This document shows positions 9,337-16,088 of a stretch of DNA of 64,000 nt, piece by piece (positions within the stretch are counted from its first letter, which is position 1; every line of letters begins with the position of its first letter). Origin of the DNA: Crocinitomicaceae bacterium (GTDB taxonomy: Bacteria; Bacteroidota; Bacteroidia; Flavobacteriales_D; Crocinitomicaceae); the NCBI GenBank assembly GCA_016708105.1, contig JADJGJ010000002.1, positions 372,001 through 436,000 on the forward strand, in the 5' to 3' direction. Made by a program: the position numbers and the translations under genes. The notes under the pieces are model-generated. The model had not been told where the DNA came from and made no database searches. It saw only the letters and a program-made list of their open reading frames with translations.

Positions 9337-9756
9337 TTATTTAATCAACTTTCCGTCCACGTCGAAAAAAATATCTTTGCCACCAATCTCCGCTTCATAT
9401 TTTATTTTGCCGTCAGCTGATGTAATTTTTGCAGCTTCTGTAATTTCTTGCCCAGCGTAATTTTTTTCTATATAAGCTAAGGCTTCTTTCGGCAACTCGC
9501 TCACAGCTATTTCAAATTCGGTTTCAAGAACCTTTCCTGAAGGACTATAAGTAACTGAGTTTTTATTCCCATTCACTCTGAAATTTACTTCGTAATCGCC
9601 ATTTCGTTCTTTTTCCCACTTAGCAGTGGTGACCTCTGGGTACGCCAATTTAAATACTGATTTAACGCTATCCGGCACAGCCGATTCTTCAATTTTTTGA
9701 GTGTATGCTAATGATCCGAAAAGGATTAATGCTGTTAAAAATAATAGATTTTTCAT
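9337..9756 (-). CDS. PepSY-like secreted protein
   Basis: A 139-aa protein with a signal peptide (about 1-19). It carries two copies of the half-repeat seen in PepSY-like proteins: VPDSVKSVFKLAYPEVTTAKW with the partner strands YEVNFRVNG, and LPKEALAYIEKNYAG with YEAEIGGKDIFFD. This duplicated layout is the textbook form of the family. The role is probably periplasmic, perhaps as a ligand or inhibitor module; this is not established. It lies between another PepSY-like gene and an acidic lipoprotein of related layout. Confidence 0.75.
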   Translation of the reverse strand: MKNLLFLTALILFGSLAYTQKIEESAVPDSVKSVFKLAYPEVTTAKWEKERNGDYEVNFRVNGNKNSVTYSPSGKVLETEFEIAVSELPKEALAYIEKNYAGQEITEAAKITSADGKIKYEAEIGGKDIFFDVDGKLIK

Positions 9757-9843
9757 TTGTTCAATTTTAATAATTAGTTATTGGTAAATGTTTTGTTTCT
9801 GCTCAATACTTAATAATAATAACAGAAATTACGAATGAAGATT

Positions 9844-9880
9844 AAACGAATCCGAGCAAACCCGGATTCGTTTTTCTTTT
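9844..9880. terminator. Terminator-like hairpin between PepSY-like genes
   Basis: An 11-bp perfect stem AAACGAATCCG/CGGATTCGTTT with an 8-nt loop. The plus strand has the better T-run (TTTTTCTTTTTT), while the genes around it are on the minus strand. It could still end the upstream acidic lipoprotein transcript, or block antisense transcription. Confidence 0.55.
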
Positions 9881-9914
9881 TTGTGAAAACAATTCTATCC
9901 TTCAAATTTTAATG

Positions 9915-10307
9915 TTATCCTTCTTCGTTCAGGTCACATTCGCATCCATCATCATCACTTTCTTCGTTATCTGCCTCTTCACCATCATTCTCTTCAGCAT
10001 CGTTTTCTTCAACATCAATTTCTTCAACTTCTGTTTTAAGAATCGCTCCGCTATTGTCATAATATACCTTTGTTTCCATTGCATCTTTGATAAATAAGGC
10101 CGTGTAACCTTTACCATCAACATTGAACCAGGTAGTTACTGCAATACCTGCGTAATCGCGTTCTTGAGCCGTTTTAACAGCGGTAGGCACGTCTTCAGTA
10201 GCAACTGTTGGACATGGTTTATCTTTTTTATCGAACAAACCATGTTCTCCTTCTTCGCATGCAACGAAAGCAAGGATAGAAAATGAATAAATCAGCAATT
10301 TTTTCAT
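9915..10307 (-). CDS. PepSY-like lipoprotein with long acidic tail ending in CxC
   Basis: A 130-aa lipoprotein: signal peptide with lipobox FVAC (Cys about residue 17). A short PepSY-like core follows (about 30-90) with VPTAVKTAQERDYAG and the strand pattern VYYDNSGAILKTE. The last 40 residues are almost all Asp, Glu and Asn in imperfect repeats (EENDAEENDGEEADNEE), then GCECDLNEEG. The acidic tail plus CxC could bind divalent metal, which would fit the metal efflux operon nearby; that is inference. It is transcribed away from the histidine kinase gene, 103 bases downstream of it on the same strand. Confidence 0.65.
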   Translation of the reverse strand: MKKLLIYSFSILAFVACEEGEHGLFDKKDKPCPTVATEDVPTAVKTAQERDYAGIAVTTWFNVDGKGYTALFIKDAMETKVYYDNSGAILKTEVEEIDVEENDAEENDGEEADNEESDDDGCECDLNEEG

Positions 10308-10410
10308 AATGAATAATTTTAAGTTATTTGTTAGTATGAGTACAATATTAGTTTACGTTTCTGAAGCAAATCTGAAGTACTAAAAAAACAGACTTAATAG
10401 GACGGATAGA

Positions 10411-11658
10411 CTAAAATTCAATTTTAAACTGATGCAAATTTGAAATGAAATTGTAAGATACTTTGCAGTTGTGCATTTTGCAAATACTTTCAACAATCGC
10501 CAATCCAAGTCCTGTAGATTCTGAATCGATATTGTCCTTGTAAAACCGCTTAAATAGTTGTTCTCCGTTTGAGATAAGTTTTTCACCAGAATTCGAGAAC
10601 ACCAAACTGTTTTCATTTGAAACAATATTTATCTCTCCTTCTTCAGGACAATATTTAATAGCATTGGTTAACAAATTAGAAACCAAAATATCGGCTAAGT
10701 CAGGATGGAACGGAATTTTTACTGAAATTAGTGAAGTAGATAATCTGATTTTTTTCATTTTTATCAGGTCATCATACAATTCTATTTTGTCTTTTATCAC
10801 TTCTGATAAATCAATTTGATTAGTAATAGTAAATTGGTTATTTTCAATTTTAGTTAATAGAATTAATGATTGATTAATTCTTCGCAGCCTTGCAATTGCA
10901 CGATTAATTTCAATCAACTCGCTCATCTGCGCTTGTTCTAATCCTACACTTTGCAATAAATTTTCTGTCTTAGATTGAATAATAGCAAGTGGAGTTTGTA
11001 ATTCGTGCGACGCATTTTCGGTAAAAGTTTTCAGATTTTTAAATTCGTTACTGATTTTTACAGACATTGATTGTATTGCGTCATTCAATTGTTGAAACTC
11101 CAAAATGGTGGATTTTTTTGTAACAATTAAATTGTTCTGTGATGGTTGGAAAATTCCAATCTCCTCAATTGTATTGAAAAAAGAACGCCAAATGAGTTTT
11201 GAAAAGAAATAATTTACTGTCAACAACAATATAATGAATGCCGAAATAATCAAGGCAAACGATGCGAAAATTGTTTCAATTAATTCATCCTGTTCAAGCA
11301 CAGCATCACAAATTCTGGCTTGATAATTTTGTCCATTTAATTGTAAACTAAAATTCAATATTCGATAGGGCAAATTTTCGCTTTGCATTTCACTGTATAT
11401 AAGCGTATCGCTAAAAGAATCAAGCGTATTTTCGGTGGACGGCAGAAATACCATAAACTCTTCACCGGTTAACTCATTTGGAAGTCGATTATTCTTTGCT
11501 ACAAATTGCAAAACTTCATTCTTTTTTTCAAGCAATTCTTCGTTGGATTCCTCGTCAATTATATTTGTGAGTTGAATGTAAAAGACAAAACCACCGACCG
11601 CAAAGACGATCACTGAAACAACTAAAGAAACAAACGTGTTTTTAGTAAGTAATTTCAT
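10411..11658 (-). CDS. Sensor histidine kinase (OmpR-partner class)
   Basis: A 415-aa inner-membrane kinase. Transmembrane helices at about residues 8-30 and 130-152 enclose a periplasmic sensor of about 100 residues. The H-box is ENASHELQTPLAIIQ (phospho-His about 218), followed by an ATPase domain with N-box (VSNLLTNAIKYC) and G-box (STGLGLAIVESICKMH). The start overlaps the response-regulator stop by 4 bases, so the pair is co-translated. The family detects envelope or small-molecule signals; the actual ligand cannot be read from the sequence. The downstream PepSY-like genes are plausible regulon members. Confidence 0.92.
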   Translation of the reverse strand: MKLLTKNTFVSLVVSVIVFAVGGFVFYIQLTNIIDEESNEELLEKKNEVLQFVAKNNRLPNELTGEEFMVFLPSTENTLDSFSDTLIYSEMQSENLPYRILNFSLQLNGQNYQARICDAVLEQDELIETIFASFALIISAFIILLLTVNYFFSKLIWRSFFNTIEEIGIFQPSQNNLIVTKKSTILEFQQLNDAIQSMSVKISNEFKNLKTFTENASHELQTPLAIIQSKTENLLQSVGLEQAQMSELIEINRAIARLRRINQSLILLTKIENNQFTITNQIDLSEVIKDKIELYDDLIKMKKIRLSTSLISVKIPFHPDLADILVSNLLTNAIKYCPEEGEINIVSNENSLVFSNSGEKLISNGEQLFKRFYKDNIDSESTGLGLAIVESICKMHNCKVSYNFISNLHQFKIEF

Positions 11659-12332
11659 GGTTCACTGAACTTATAACCTTCGGCATAAACTGTTTTGATA
11701 TAATCTTCACCACCCTTTGCTAGCATTTTCTTTCGCAGATTTTTAATGTGTGTATAAATAAAATCAAATGAGGAAGACATGTCCATGTCATCTCCCCACA
11801 AATGTTCAGCTATTATTTCTTTTGTAAGGACTCTGTTTTTATTAGCGATAAAGAAAAGCAACAAGTCGTATTCCTTTTTTGTCAAATTCAATGATTCACC
11901 ATGAATGAGTGCAGATTTTGAATCAGGGTTTATGCAAATTTCATTAAAAATTATATCTGATCGACCGTCGAATTTTTTGCGCCTAAGCAAAGATTTAATT
12001 CGTGAATTAAGTTCTGCAAGATTAAATGGCTTTGTCAGGTAATCGTCAGCGCCTAAATCAAGTCCGGTAATTTTATCGTCAACGGAGTTTTTAGCTGATA
12101 TAATAATAAGACCCGTTCGTGGATTATGCTTTTTGAGACTGCGCACTATGTCTAAACCACTTCCTCCCGGCAGGGTGATATCTACAAGAATACAATCGTA
12201 CTCATAAAGCACAACCTTTTCTTCACCGGTATTAAATGTTGATGCATGTTCACAAATATAACCCTCGTGTTTCAAGTAATCGATTATCGATTCAGCCAAT
12301 GCTTGCTCATCTTCAATCAACAAAATCTTCAT
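11655..12332 (-). CDS. OmpR-family response regulator
   Basis: A 225-aa regulator. The receiver domain (1-115) has the acidic pair ED at about 7-8, the phospho-acceptor Asp at 51 in ILVDITLPGGSG, and the conserved Lys in YLTKPF. The winged-helix DNA-binding domain (about 125-225) has the LTKKEYDLLLFF pattern and ends YAEGYKFSEP. It is the first gene of a two-gene unit with the histidine kinase. It borders the genomic island, whose first gene ends about 180 bases away, so it marks the last core-type gene on this side. Confidence 0.93.
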   Translation of the reverse strand: MKILLIEDEQALAESIIDYLKHEGYICEHASTFNTGEEKVVLYEYDCILVDITLPGGSGLDIVRSLKKHNPRTGLIIISAKNSVDDKITGLDLGADDYLTKPFNLAELNSRIKSLLRRKKFDGRSDIIFNEICINPDSKSALIHGESLNLTKKEYDLLLFFIANKNRVLTKEIIAEHLWGDDMDMSSSFDFIYTHIKNLRKKMLAKGGEDYIKTVYAEGYKFSEP

Positions 12333-12513
12333 GAGCTAAAATTAAGGGTTAATTCTGAAGTAATTCTGAGTTAATGAATTATTGGCAGAATTGACAATAT
12401 TCAGCAGCTATTGTGATGAGGGAAGGTGTTATTTTCTCAATATTCGAACTCCAATTGTCAGCATGATAACGGGTAGCATGGCCTAATATCGGTGCTTGGC
12501 GTCAATGACGGAT

Positions 12514-13344
12514 TTATTCTTGAGTTCTCAACTGAACGTTCAAAATTGTAAACATTTCGTCTAGTTCTTCTGAAATTTTAAATTTAATTCGCTTTTTTTT
12601 CTTTGCGTCTTCCATCAATGACAGTAAACGAATCATCAAAAATCGCAAGAATTGTTTAAATGGATAATCTTCAGGCAGACAGTAAGCAATTGAACCGTCA
12701 CAAAATTCACGAATCTGGTCATAACAACTACATAGTTCTCGATGGGAGATGATTTTATTTCGTGACGCCAAACACAAACGTTTAAAAATTTCCAACATTT
12801 TTTCATTGACATATTGCGAAAGCCCCCATTCTTTATTCGACCAGTTAGGAAATAAAAGGCGCACATAACCCTTTGGAGGTATTGGAATCGTGAACTTGTG
12901 AAGCAGCATAAGCTCAAATACATCTTTCGCTTCAATTACCGTGTCATTATATTGTGTTGATGTTGTTGGTTCTCCCGTTTCGTTTGCTTTCTTGATAAAA
13001 GTCTGGTCTTTTTTTTGCTTTTTCTCCAATCCGTCATTGACGTTTTGTGACGGATTTTGTGTAGAATCATGGGATTTTATAGGCCTTTCTGATTTATTCG
13101 TCAAGTTATCTGTCATTGACGGATTATTGACGGCACTGCTTAATAATTGCATTAGCATTTCCGGATTTACTTTACCCAGCATATTTGCAAGTCCGGCCAA
13201 TTGATCCGTAGACTTCGGCTCAACTGGATTTGTTGAATATTTTCGCTCAACATACGCTAACTGCCTGCACGATTGTGTGCAATAAAACTGGTTCCGACGT
13301 CTCTGCCGGAACTCAGTTTTGCAATGATTACATGAATGTGTCAT
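12514..13344 (-). CDS. Island protein with N-terminal zinc-ribbon-like Cys motif
   Basis: A 276-aa protein I do not recognise. The first 35 residues hold two Cys pairs (CNHC and CTQSC, 15 residues apart) plus many Arg and Lys, which looks like a small zinc-binding, nucleic-acid-contacting domain. A low-complexity Asn/Ser/Gln-rich linker follows (about 40-130), which contains NPSMTDN and NPSQNVNDG, each encoded partly by the TGACGGATT repeat. The C-terminal half (about 140-270) is predicted helical, with PKGYVRLLFPNWSNKEWG. It is the last gene of the island's minus-strand run. A role in island maintenance or regulation is possible but not shown. Confidence 0.6.
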   Translation of the reverse strand: MTHSCNHCKTEFRQRRRNQFYCTQSCRQLAYVERKYSTNPVEPKSTDQLAGLANMLGKVNPEMLMQLLSSAVNNPSMTDNLTNKSERPIKSHDSTQNPSQNVNDGLEKKQKKDQTFIKKANETGEPTTSTQYNDTVIEAKDVFELMLLHKFTIPIPPKGYVRLLFPNWSNKEWGLSQYVNEKMLEIFKRLCLASRNKIISHRELCSCYDQIREFCDGSIAYCLPEDYPFKQFLRFLMIRLLSLMEDAKKKKRIKFKISEELDEMFTILNVQLRTQE

Positions 13345-13362
13345 ATACAGATTATTGACGTT

Positions 13363-13611
13363 TTACAATTCAAACACCTTATCATCCGAGTCTTCATCAT
13401 CTGCTTTGGACTTTTTCTTGCCATTTGCTTTTAGAATTTTAGTGATGGCCTTCTCGAATTTTTCATTCGATTTCTTTTCACCGCGGCGTTCACCAATAAA
13501 GTAACCGATAACACCACCAACCAAAGCAGCGAGACCGGAATAGGTCAACACCTGTGTTTGTGTATAGGTAGCTTGTTCAGCTTTCTCTTCTTCTTTCTTT
13601 TCCTCAGCCAT
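13363..13611 (-). CDS. Small membrane-anchored island protein
   Basis: An 82-aa protein. It has a very charged start (AEEKKEEEKAE), one glycine-rich membrane segment (about 30-48, GLAALVGGVIGYFIGE), then a Lys/Arg-rich and acidic cytoplasmic tail ending DDEDSDDKVFEL. This resembles small YtxH-like or glycine-zipper proteins in outline. The function is unknown. It lies 18 bases upstream of the Cys-motif gene, so the two are probably co-transcribed. Confidence 0.55.
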   Translation of the reverse strand: MAEEKKEEEKAEQATYTQTQVLTYSGLAALVGGVIGYFIGERRGEKKSNEKFEKAITKILKANGKKKSKADDEDSDDKVFEL

Positions 13612-13659
13612 AAAATTGTTTTTTAAAATTGTTTGTCGTTCAATGTGTCATTGACGGAT

Positions 13660-13992
13660 TTACTTTTTTGTCGTCAGCACGTAGGTTGCTGCTTCACCGT
13701 CTATTTCGCCGGTAGTTTTTACTTTTCCTTCCATGATCCATTTTTGCAGATCAGAAAGATTGAAATAGAGTTTATTCCCTTTTTTGAAATGTGGAATGAG
13801 CTTACGCGAAGTTTTTTCGTAAAGTGTTGTAAGTTGCAACCGCAGGAATTTAGCTGCTTGCCTCACATCAAGGATATGAGATGATGTTTCTGTTTGTTTA
13901 GTAAGTTCCTCTTGCAGGACTTCGCGAATTGCCTCTTTCAGGAATGCTTTGAATTCCTTTTCGTCGAGATTTGTCAAAAATGATAGTGCCAT
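13660..13992 (-). CDS. Helix-turn-helix protein, excisionase/MerR-like
   Basis: A 110-aa DNA-binding protein. Residues about 40-90 (ILDVRQAAKFLRLQLTTLYE ... LYFNLSDLQKWIMEG) match the helix-turn-helix family 17 fold typical of excisionases of Bacteroidota integrative elements: a first helix with 'VRQAA.FL', a turn, 'TLYE', and a wing ending in 'F..SDL..W'. The N-terminal 35 residues form a Glu/Lys-rich helix. It most likely directs excision with the integrase at 19999, or regulates the island. A palindrome and a promoter lie just upstream of the start, which suggests self-control. The TGACGGATT dyad sits right after its stop. Confidence 0.85.
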   Translation of the reverse strand: MALSFLTNLDEKEFKAFLKEAIREVLQEELTKQTETSSHILDVRQAAKFLRLQLTTLYEKTSRKLIPHFKKGNKLYFNLSDLQKWIMEGKVKTTGEIDGEAATYVLTTKK

Positions 13993-14007
13993 TGTAGTAA
14001 AATATTA

Positions 14008-14030
14008 AGTGAATATTCACTACAAAGATC
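14008..14030 (-). promoter_or_regulatory. Palindromic operator plus promoter element ahead of the HTH gene
   Basis: A perfect 14-bp palindrome AGTGAATATTCACT (14008-14021) directly abuts, on the minus strand, the -7 element-like GATCTTTG (14023-14030). The same GATCTTTG lies ahead of the island gene at 15745. A bound protein here would block the promoter, so autoregulation by the HTH product is likely. Confidence 0.5.
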
Positions 14031-14086
14031 GTGATAAGGGTAGCCCTTTTCAGGGTTCCTGAAGGTTCAGGCAAGGTCGTGGATAC

Positions 14087-14929
14087 TTACTTTTTATCCT
14101 TTAACTCCTTGCCAATCTGTATTCTAAGCTTAGCTAAAAAATTATCGACTTCGGTCAGGTTTTTACGGTTTCGGATGGGTTCCAATTCCGTAGTTGACAG
14201 TTTTTGACGGATTGTATCCGCACTAAAGCCAGTTAAAATGTGAAATGCCTGGCCAGCGAGCTTATTACTCAAAAAATCTCCTTGTAAAATGCCTTTTGAT
14301 TCCTGTAAAAGACGGATCAGAAGAACCGTTTGTTCCTGATTTAATGCCGTGAGTTTATCCTCAGACGTGCGCTGTGGTCTTCCTTTTACTTTGATTGCCT
14401 TGTCATCGTCAGTCGCCGAATTCATTTCCGCGTCTTTTTGCTGCGCCCATTCAGAAGCAGTTAAAAAGTGATTTCTTTCCAATAGGTCATTGCCATATTT
14501 CCGCAACGCTAATGTCAGGAACCGGCAAAATTTTTCAAAGTCGTTGCTAAAGTGATTGAGCAAATGATAATCCAGGAAATCGTCAATGTCCATTAAGTCA
14601 ATGTGACGGATTTTGTAGACAAAAAAGGCACTGTAGAGTTTATCCTTTTCGGTTATATGAGTATCTGCGCAGGTATCATACCATGCGTTTACTTCATTAC
14701 CATCCCTGAGTTTCTTGCCTGCGGATACGTATCGCGCTTCAACATTTTCAGTCACTTCTAACATTGTACCTTTGCCATGACGGGCGAGGATCTCATCTTC
14801 CCAAGCGTATTGGTTTCTCATGTCCATTATTCTCATAACACCTTCTTGAAATTTGGCGTAGTTGTGGCCGAAATATGTTATTTCAGTTAGTGCCATTAGG
14901 GGCAGGTATAGTTCGAGGGATTTATCCAT
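14087..14929 (-). CDS. Island protein of unknown function
   Basis: A 280-aa soluble protein, mainly helical, without a signal peptide. The N-terminal half (about 1-165) has many aromatic residues (YFGHNYAKFQEGVMRIMD). A short charged linker (KGRPQRTSEDK) follows, and the C-terminal domain (about 185-275) ends with FSADTIRQKLSTTE, which has the look of a small helical DNA- or protein-binding unit. In outline it resembles the RteC-like and similar regulators of Bacteroidota mobile elements, but I cannot support that name. The start codon lies 5 bases after a TGACGGATT copy. Transcribed toward the HTH gene with a gap of 94 bases. Confidence 0.55.
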   Translation of the reverse strand: MDKSLELYLPLMALTEITYFGHNYAKFQEGVMRIMDMRNQYAWEDEILARHGKGTMLEVTENVEARYVSAGKKLRDGNEVNAWYDTCADTHITEKDKLYSAFFVYKIRHIDLMDIDDFLDYHLLNHFSNDFEKFCRFLTLALRKYGNDLLERNHFLTASEWAQQKDAEMNSATDDDKAIKVKGRPQRTSEDKLTALNQEQTVLLIRLLQESKGILQGDFLSNKLAGQAFHILTGFSADTIRQKLSTTELEPIRNRKNLTEVDNFLAKLRIQIGKELKDKK

Positions 14930-15118
14930 AGTTGACGGATTGGGTTTGGACTACTAAGTGAATGTTTCTTGGAGAACGCGGAAATAGCGGAAAAGTTATT
15001 CTAATTATTGTTAAAGTAAATGCTGCATCTGTCAATTGATACTTTCAAAACCATCAACAAGGTTCTTTCCAAATCACTTCATTTTCAAGTGAAACGAAAT
15101 CACCCTCTTCTTTTAAAT

Positions 15119-15745
15119 CTAAAATATAATCACTTTGCGCTTTCTCGATTTATGTTCGACCTCCCTGTCAACGGTCTTATTGACAAATATCCGTTTCACC
15201 AGTTTATTTCTCACGATATATCCCTTCTCCTGACATATTTTTAAGTTTCGGTGATAAGTAGCTTTGGACCTGGTTTCTTTTAATGCCTTAAGACTCTTCG
15301 AATAATATAGCTCAATTAAAAACCATCTCACCGCTCTCGGTTCTTGCATAAGCCATGTGGTAGGTGATTTTTCCTTTAGCGGCTTTGACATCGTCTTCTC
15401 TGGTACAGGCGCAAATTCGCAATCCTGTTCAAAAATGTCCGTTAGGCCATCATTAATTTCACATTCAATCTCGACTTGATATTCGGCTAGAAGTTTTGTC
15501 TTGTCACGCCAATCAAAGAGCATGACTTGATAAATGCACAATTTGGAATTGGCTCGAATTCTTTTAACAAAAGCGAAGTTATCGAGGAACACATACCTAT
15601 CCGTGTGTTGATAAACCGATTGGCATAAATCGTCAAAGGCTTGATTGATTAACACGTCTTCGTAAGATCGTCCATGCAGAGATATAAATCCTCTAGCACC
15701 TCTCGCTTTTCCAGTCCTGTAATATTTTACTCTGAATACACTCAT
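15119..15745 (-). CDS. Island protein of unknown function
   Basis: A 208-aa basic protein. I set the start at the ATG giving MSVFRVKYYRTGKARG; a TTG five codons earlier is possible but less likely. The first 120 residues alternate strands and helices with many aromatic and charged residues. The C-terminal part (about 135-208) is strongly basic and reads like a winged-helix or helical DNA-binding tail (RSKATYHRNLKICQEKGYIV). A GATCTTTG promoter element lies 12-20 bases upstream. No homologue comes to mind. It is the most upstream gene of the island's minus-strand run and faces the cargo gene across a 343-bp gap. Confidence 0.5.
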   Translation of the reverse strand: MSVFRVKYYRTGKARGARGFISLHGRSYEDVLINQAFDDLCQSVYQHTDRYVFLDNFAFVKRIRANSKLCIYQVMLFDWRDKTKLLAEYQVEIECEINDGLTDIFEQDCEFAPVPEKTMSKPLKEKSPTTWLMQEPRAVRWFLIELYYSKSLKALKETRSKATYHRNLKICQEKGYIVRNKLVKRIFVNKTVDREVEHKSRKRKVIIF

Positions 15746-15871
15746 ATACTTTTCTCGCAAAGATCATGGCTCTGAAGTCCAGGTAAAAATTGCTTAAACA
15801 ACTACGTCTCATATTGAGACTAATATCATCAAAAGTAATTGATTATAAGTAAATTAAAAATTATTAATTTT

Positions 15872-16045
15872 ATGAGTTCTAACGATCAACTTGAAGATTA
15901 ATTGTTTTCAATCGCAACCATCCTTTCAATTATCTTTATAGGCTTATTTGGCTTTCAGGAATATAGTGTTGACAAAAAAAGTCGTTTGTTTTTCGAGTCT
16001 TATGGCAGTGAACAACTTATAATCAATTCAAACGTCGTCAACTGA
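15872..16045 (+). pseudogene. Possible small membrane protein with early in-frame stop
   Basis: ATG at 15872 opens nine codons (MSSNDQLED), then TAA at 15899, then the same frame continues for 47 codons with a clean membrane helix (IATILSIIFIGLFGF) and a polar tail. Read through, it would be a 57-aa single-span protein ending 43 bases before the large cargo gene. It may be a broken gene, or start at the TTG right after the stop. The rest of the 15746-16088 gap shows only AT-rich DNA. Confidence 0.3.
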
Positions 16046-16088
16046 ATGTGGCAACTTTTGATCTAAGGTACTAAGCAAATTAAAATTT

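Larger units (their letters stand above)
12501..14941. repeat. Dispersed nonamer TGACGGATT and the dyad GTCAWTGAC in the island
   Basis: TGACGGATT occurs at 12506-12514, 13048-13056, 13117-13125, 13652-13660, 14205-14213, 14604-14612 and 14933-14941, and inverted at 13028-13036. Three copies (12501, 13112, 13647) are extended to GTCAWTGACGGATT, where GTCAWTGAC is itself a dyad; another dyad copy is at 13033-13041. Copies fall in both coding (different reading frames) and untranslated DNA, so peptide conservation does not explain them. They could be operators for the island HTH protein or binding sites for replication or excision. Confidence 0.6.

Noticed and set aside
12481..12500. TATCGG...TGCTTGG near 12.49 kb as the left att site of the island
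   Set aside because: It shares only two short blocks with the 21.37 kb repeat and lacks the palindrome and CCA end; chance is likely.
12514..13344. A CRISPR-like reading of the spaced nonamer repeats
   Set aside because: The copies are only 9-14 bases, unevenly spaced by tens to hundreds of bases, and partly within genes.
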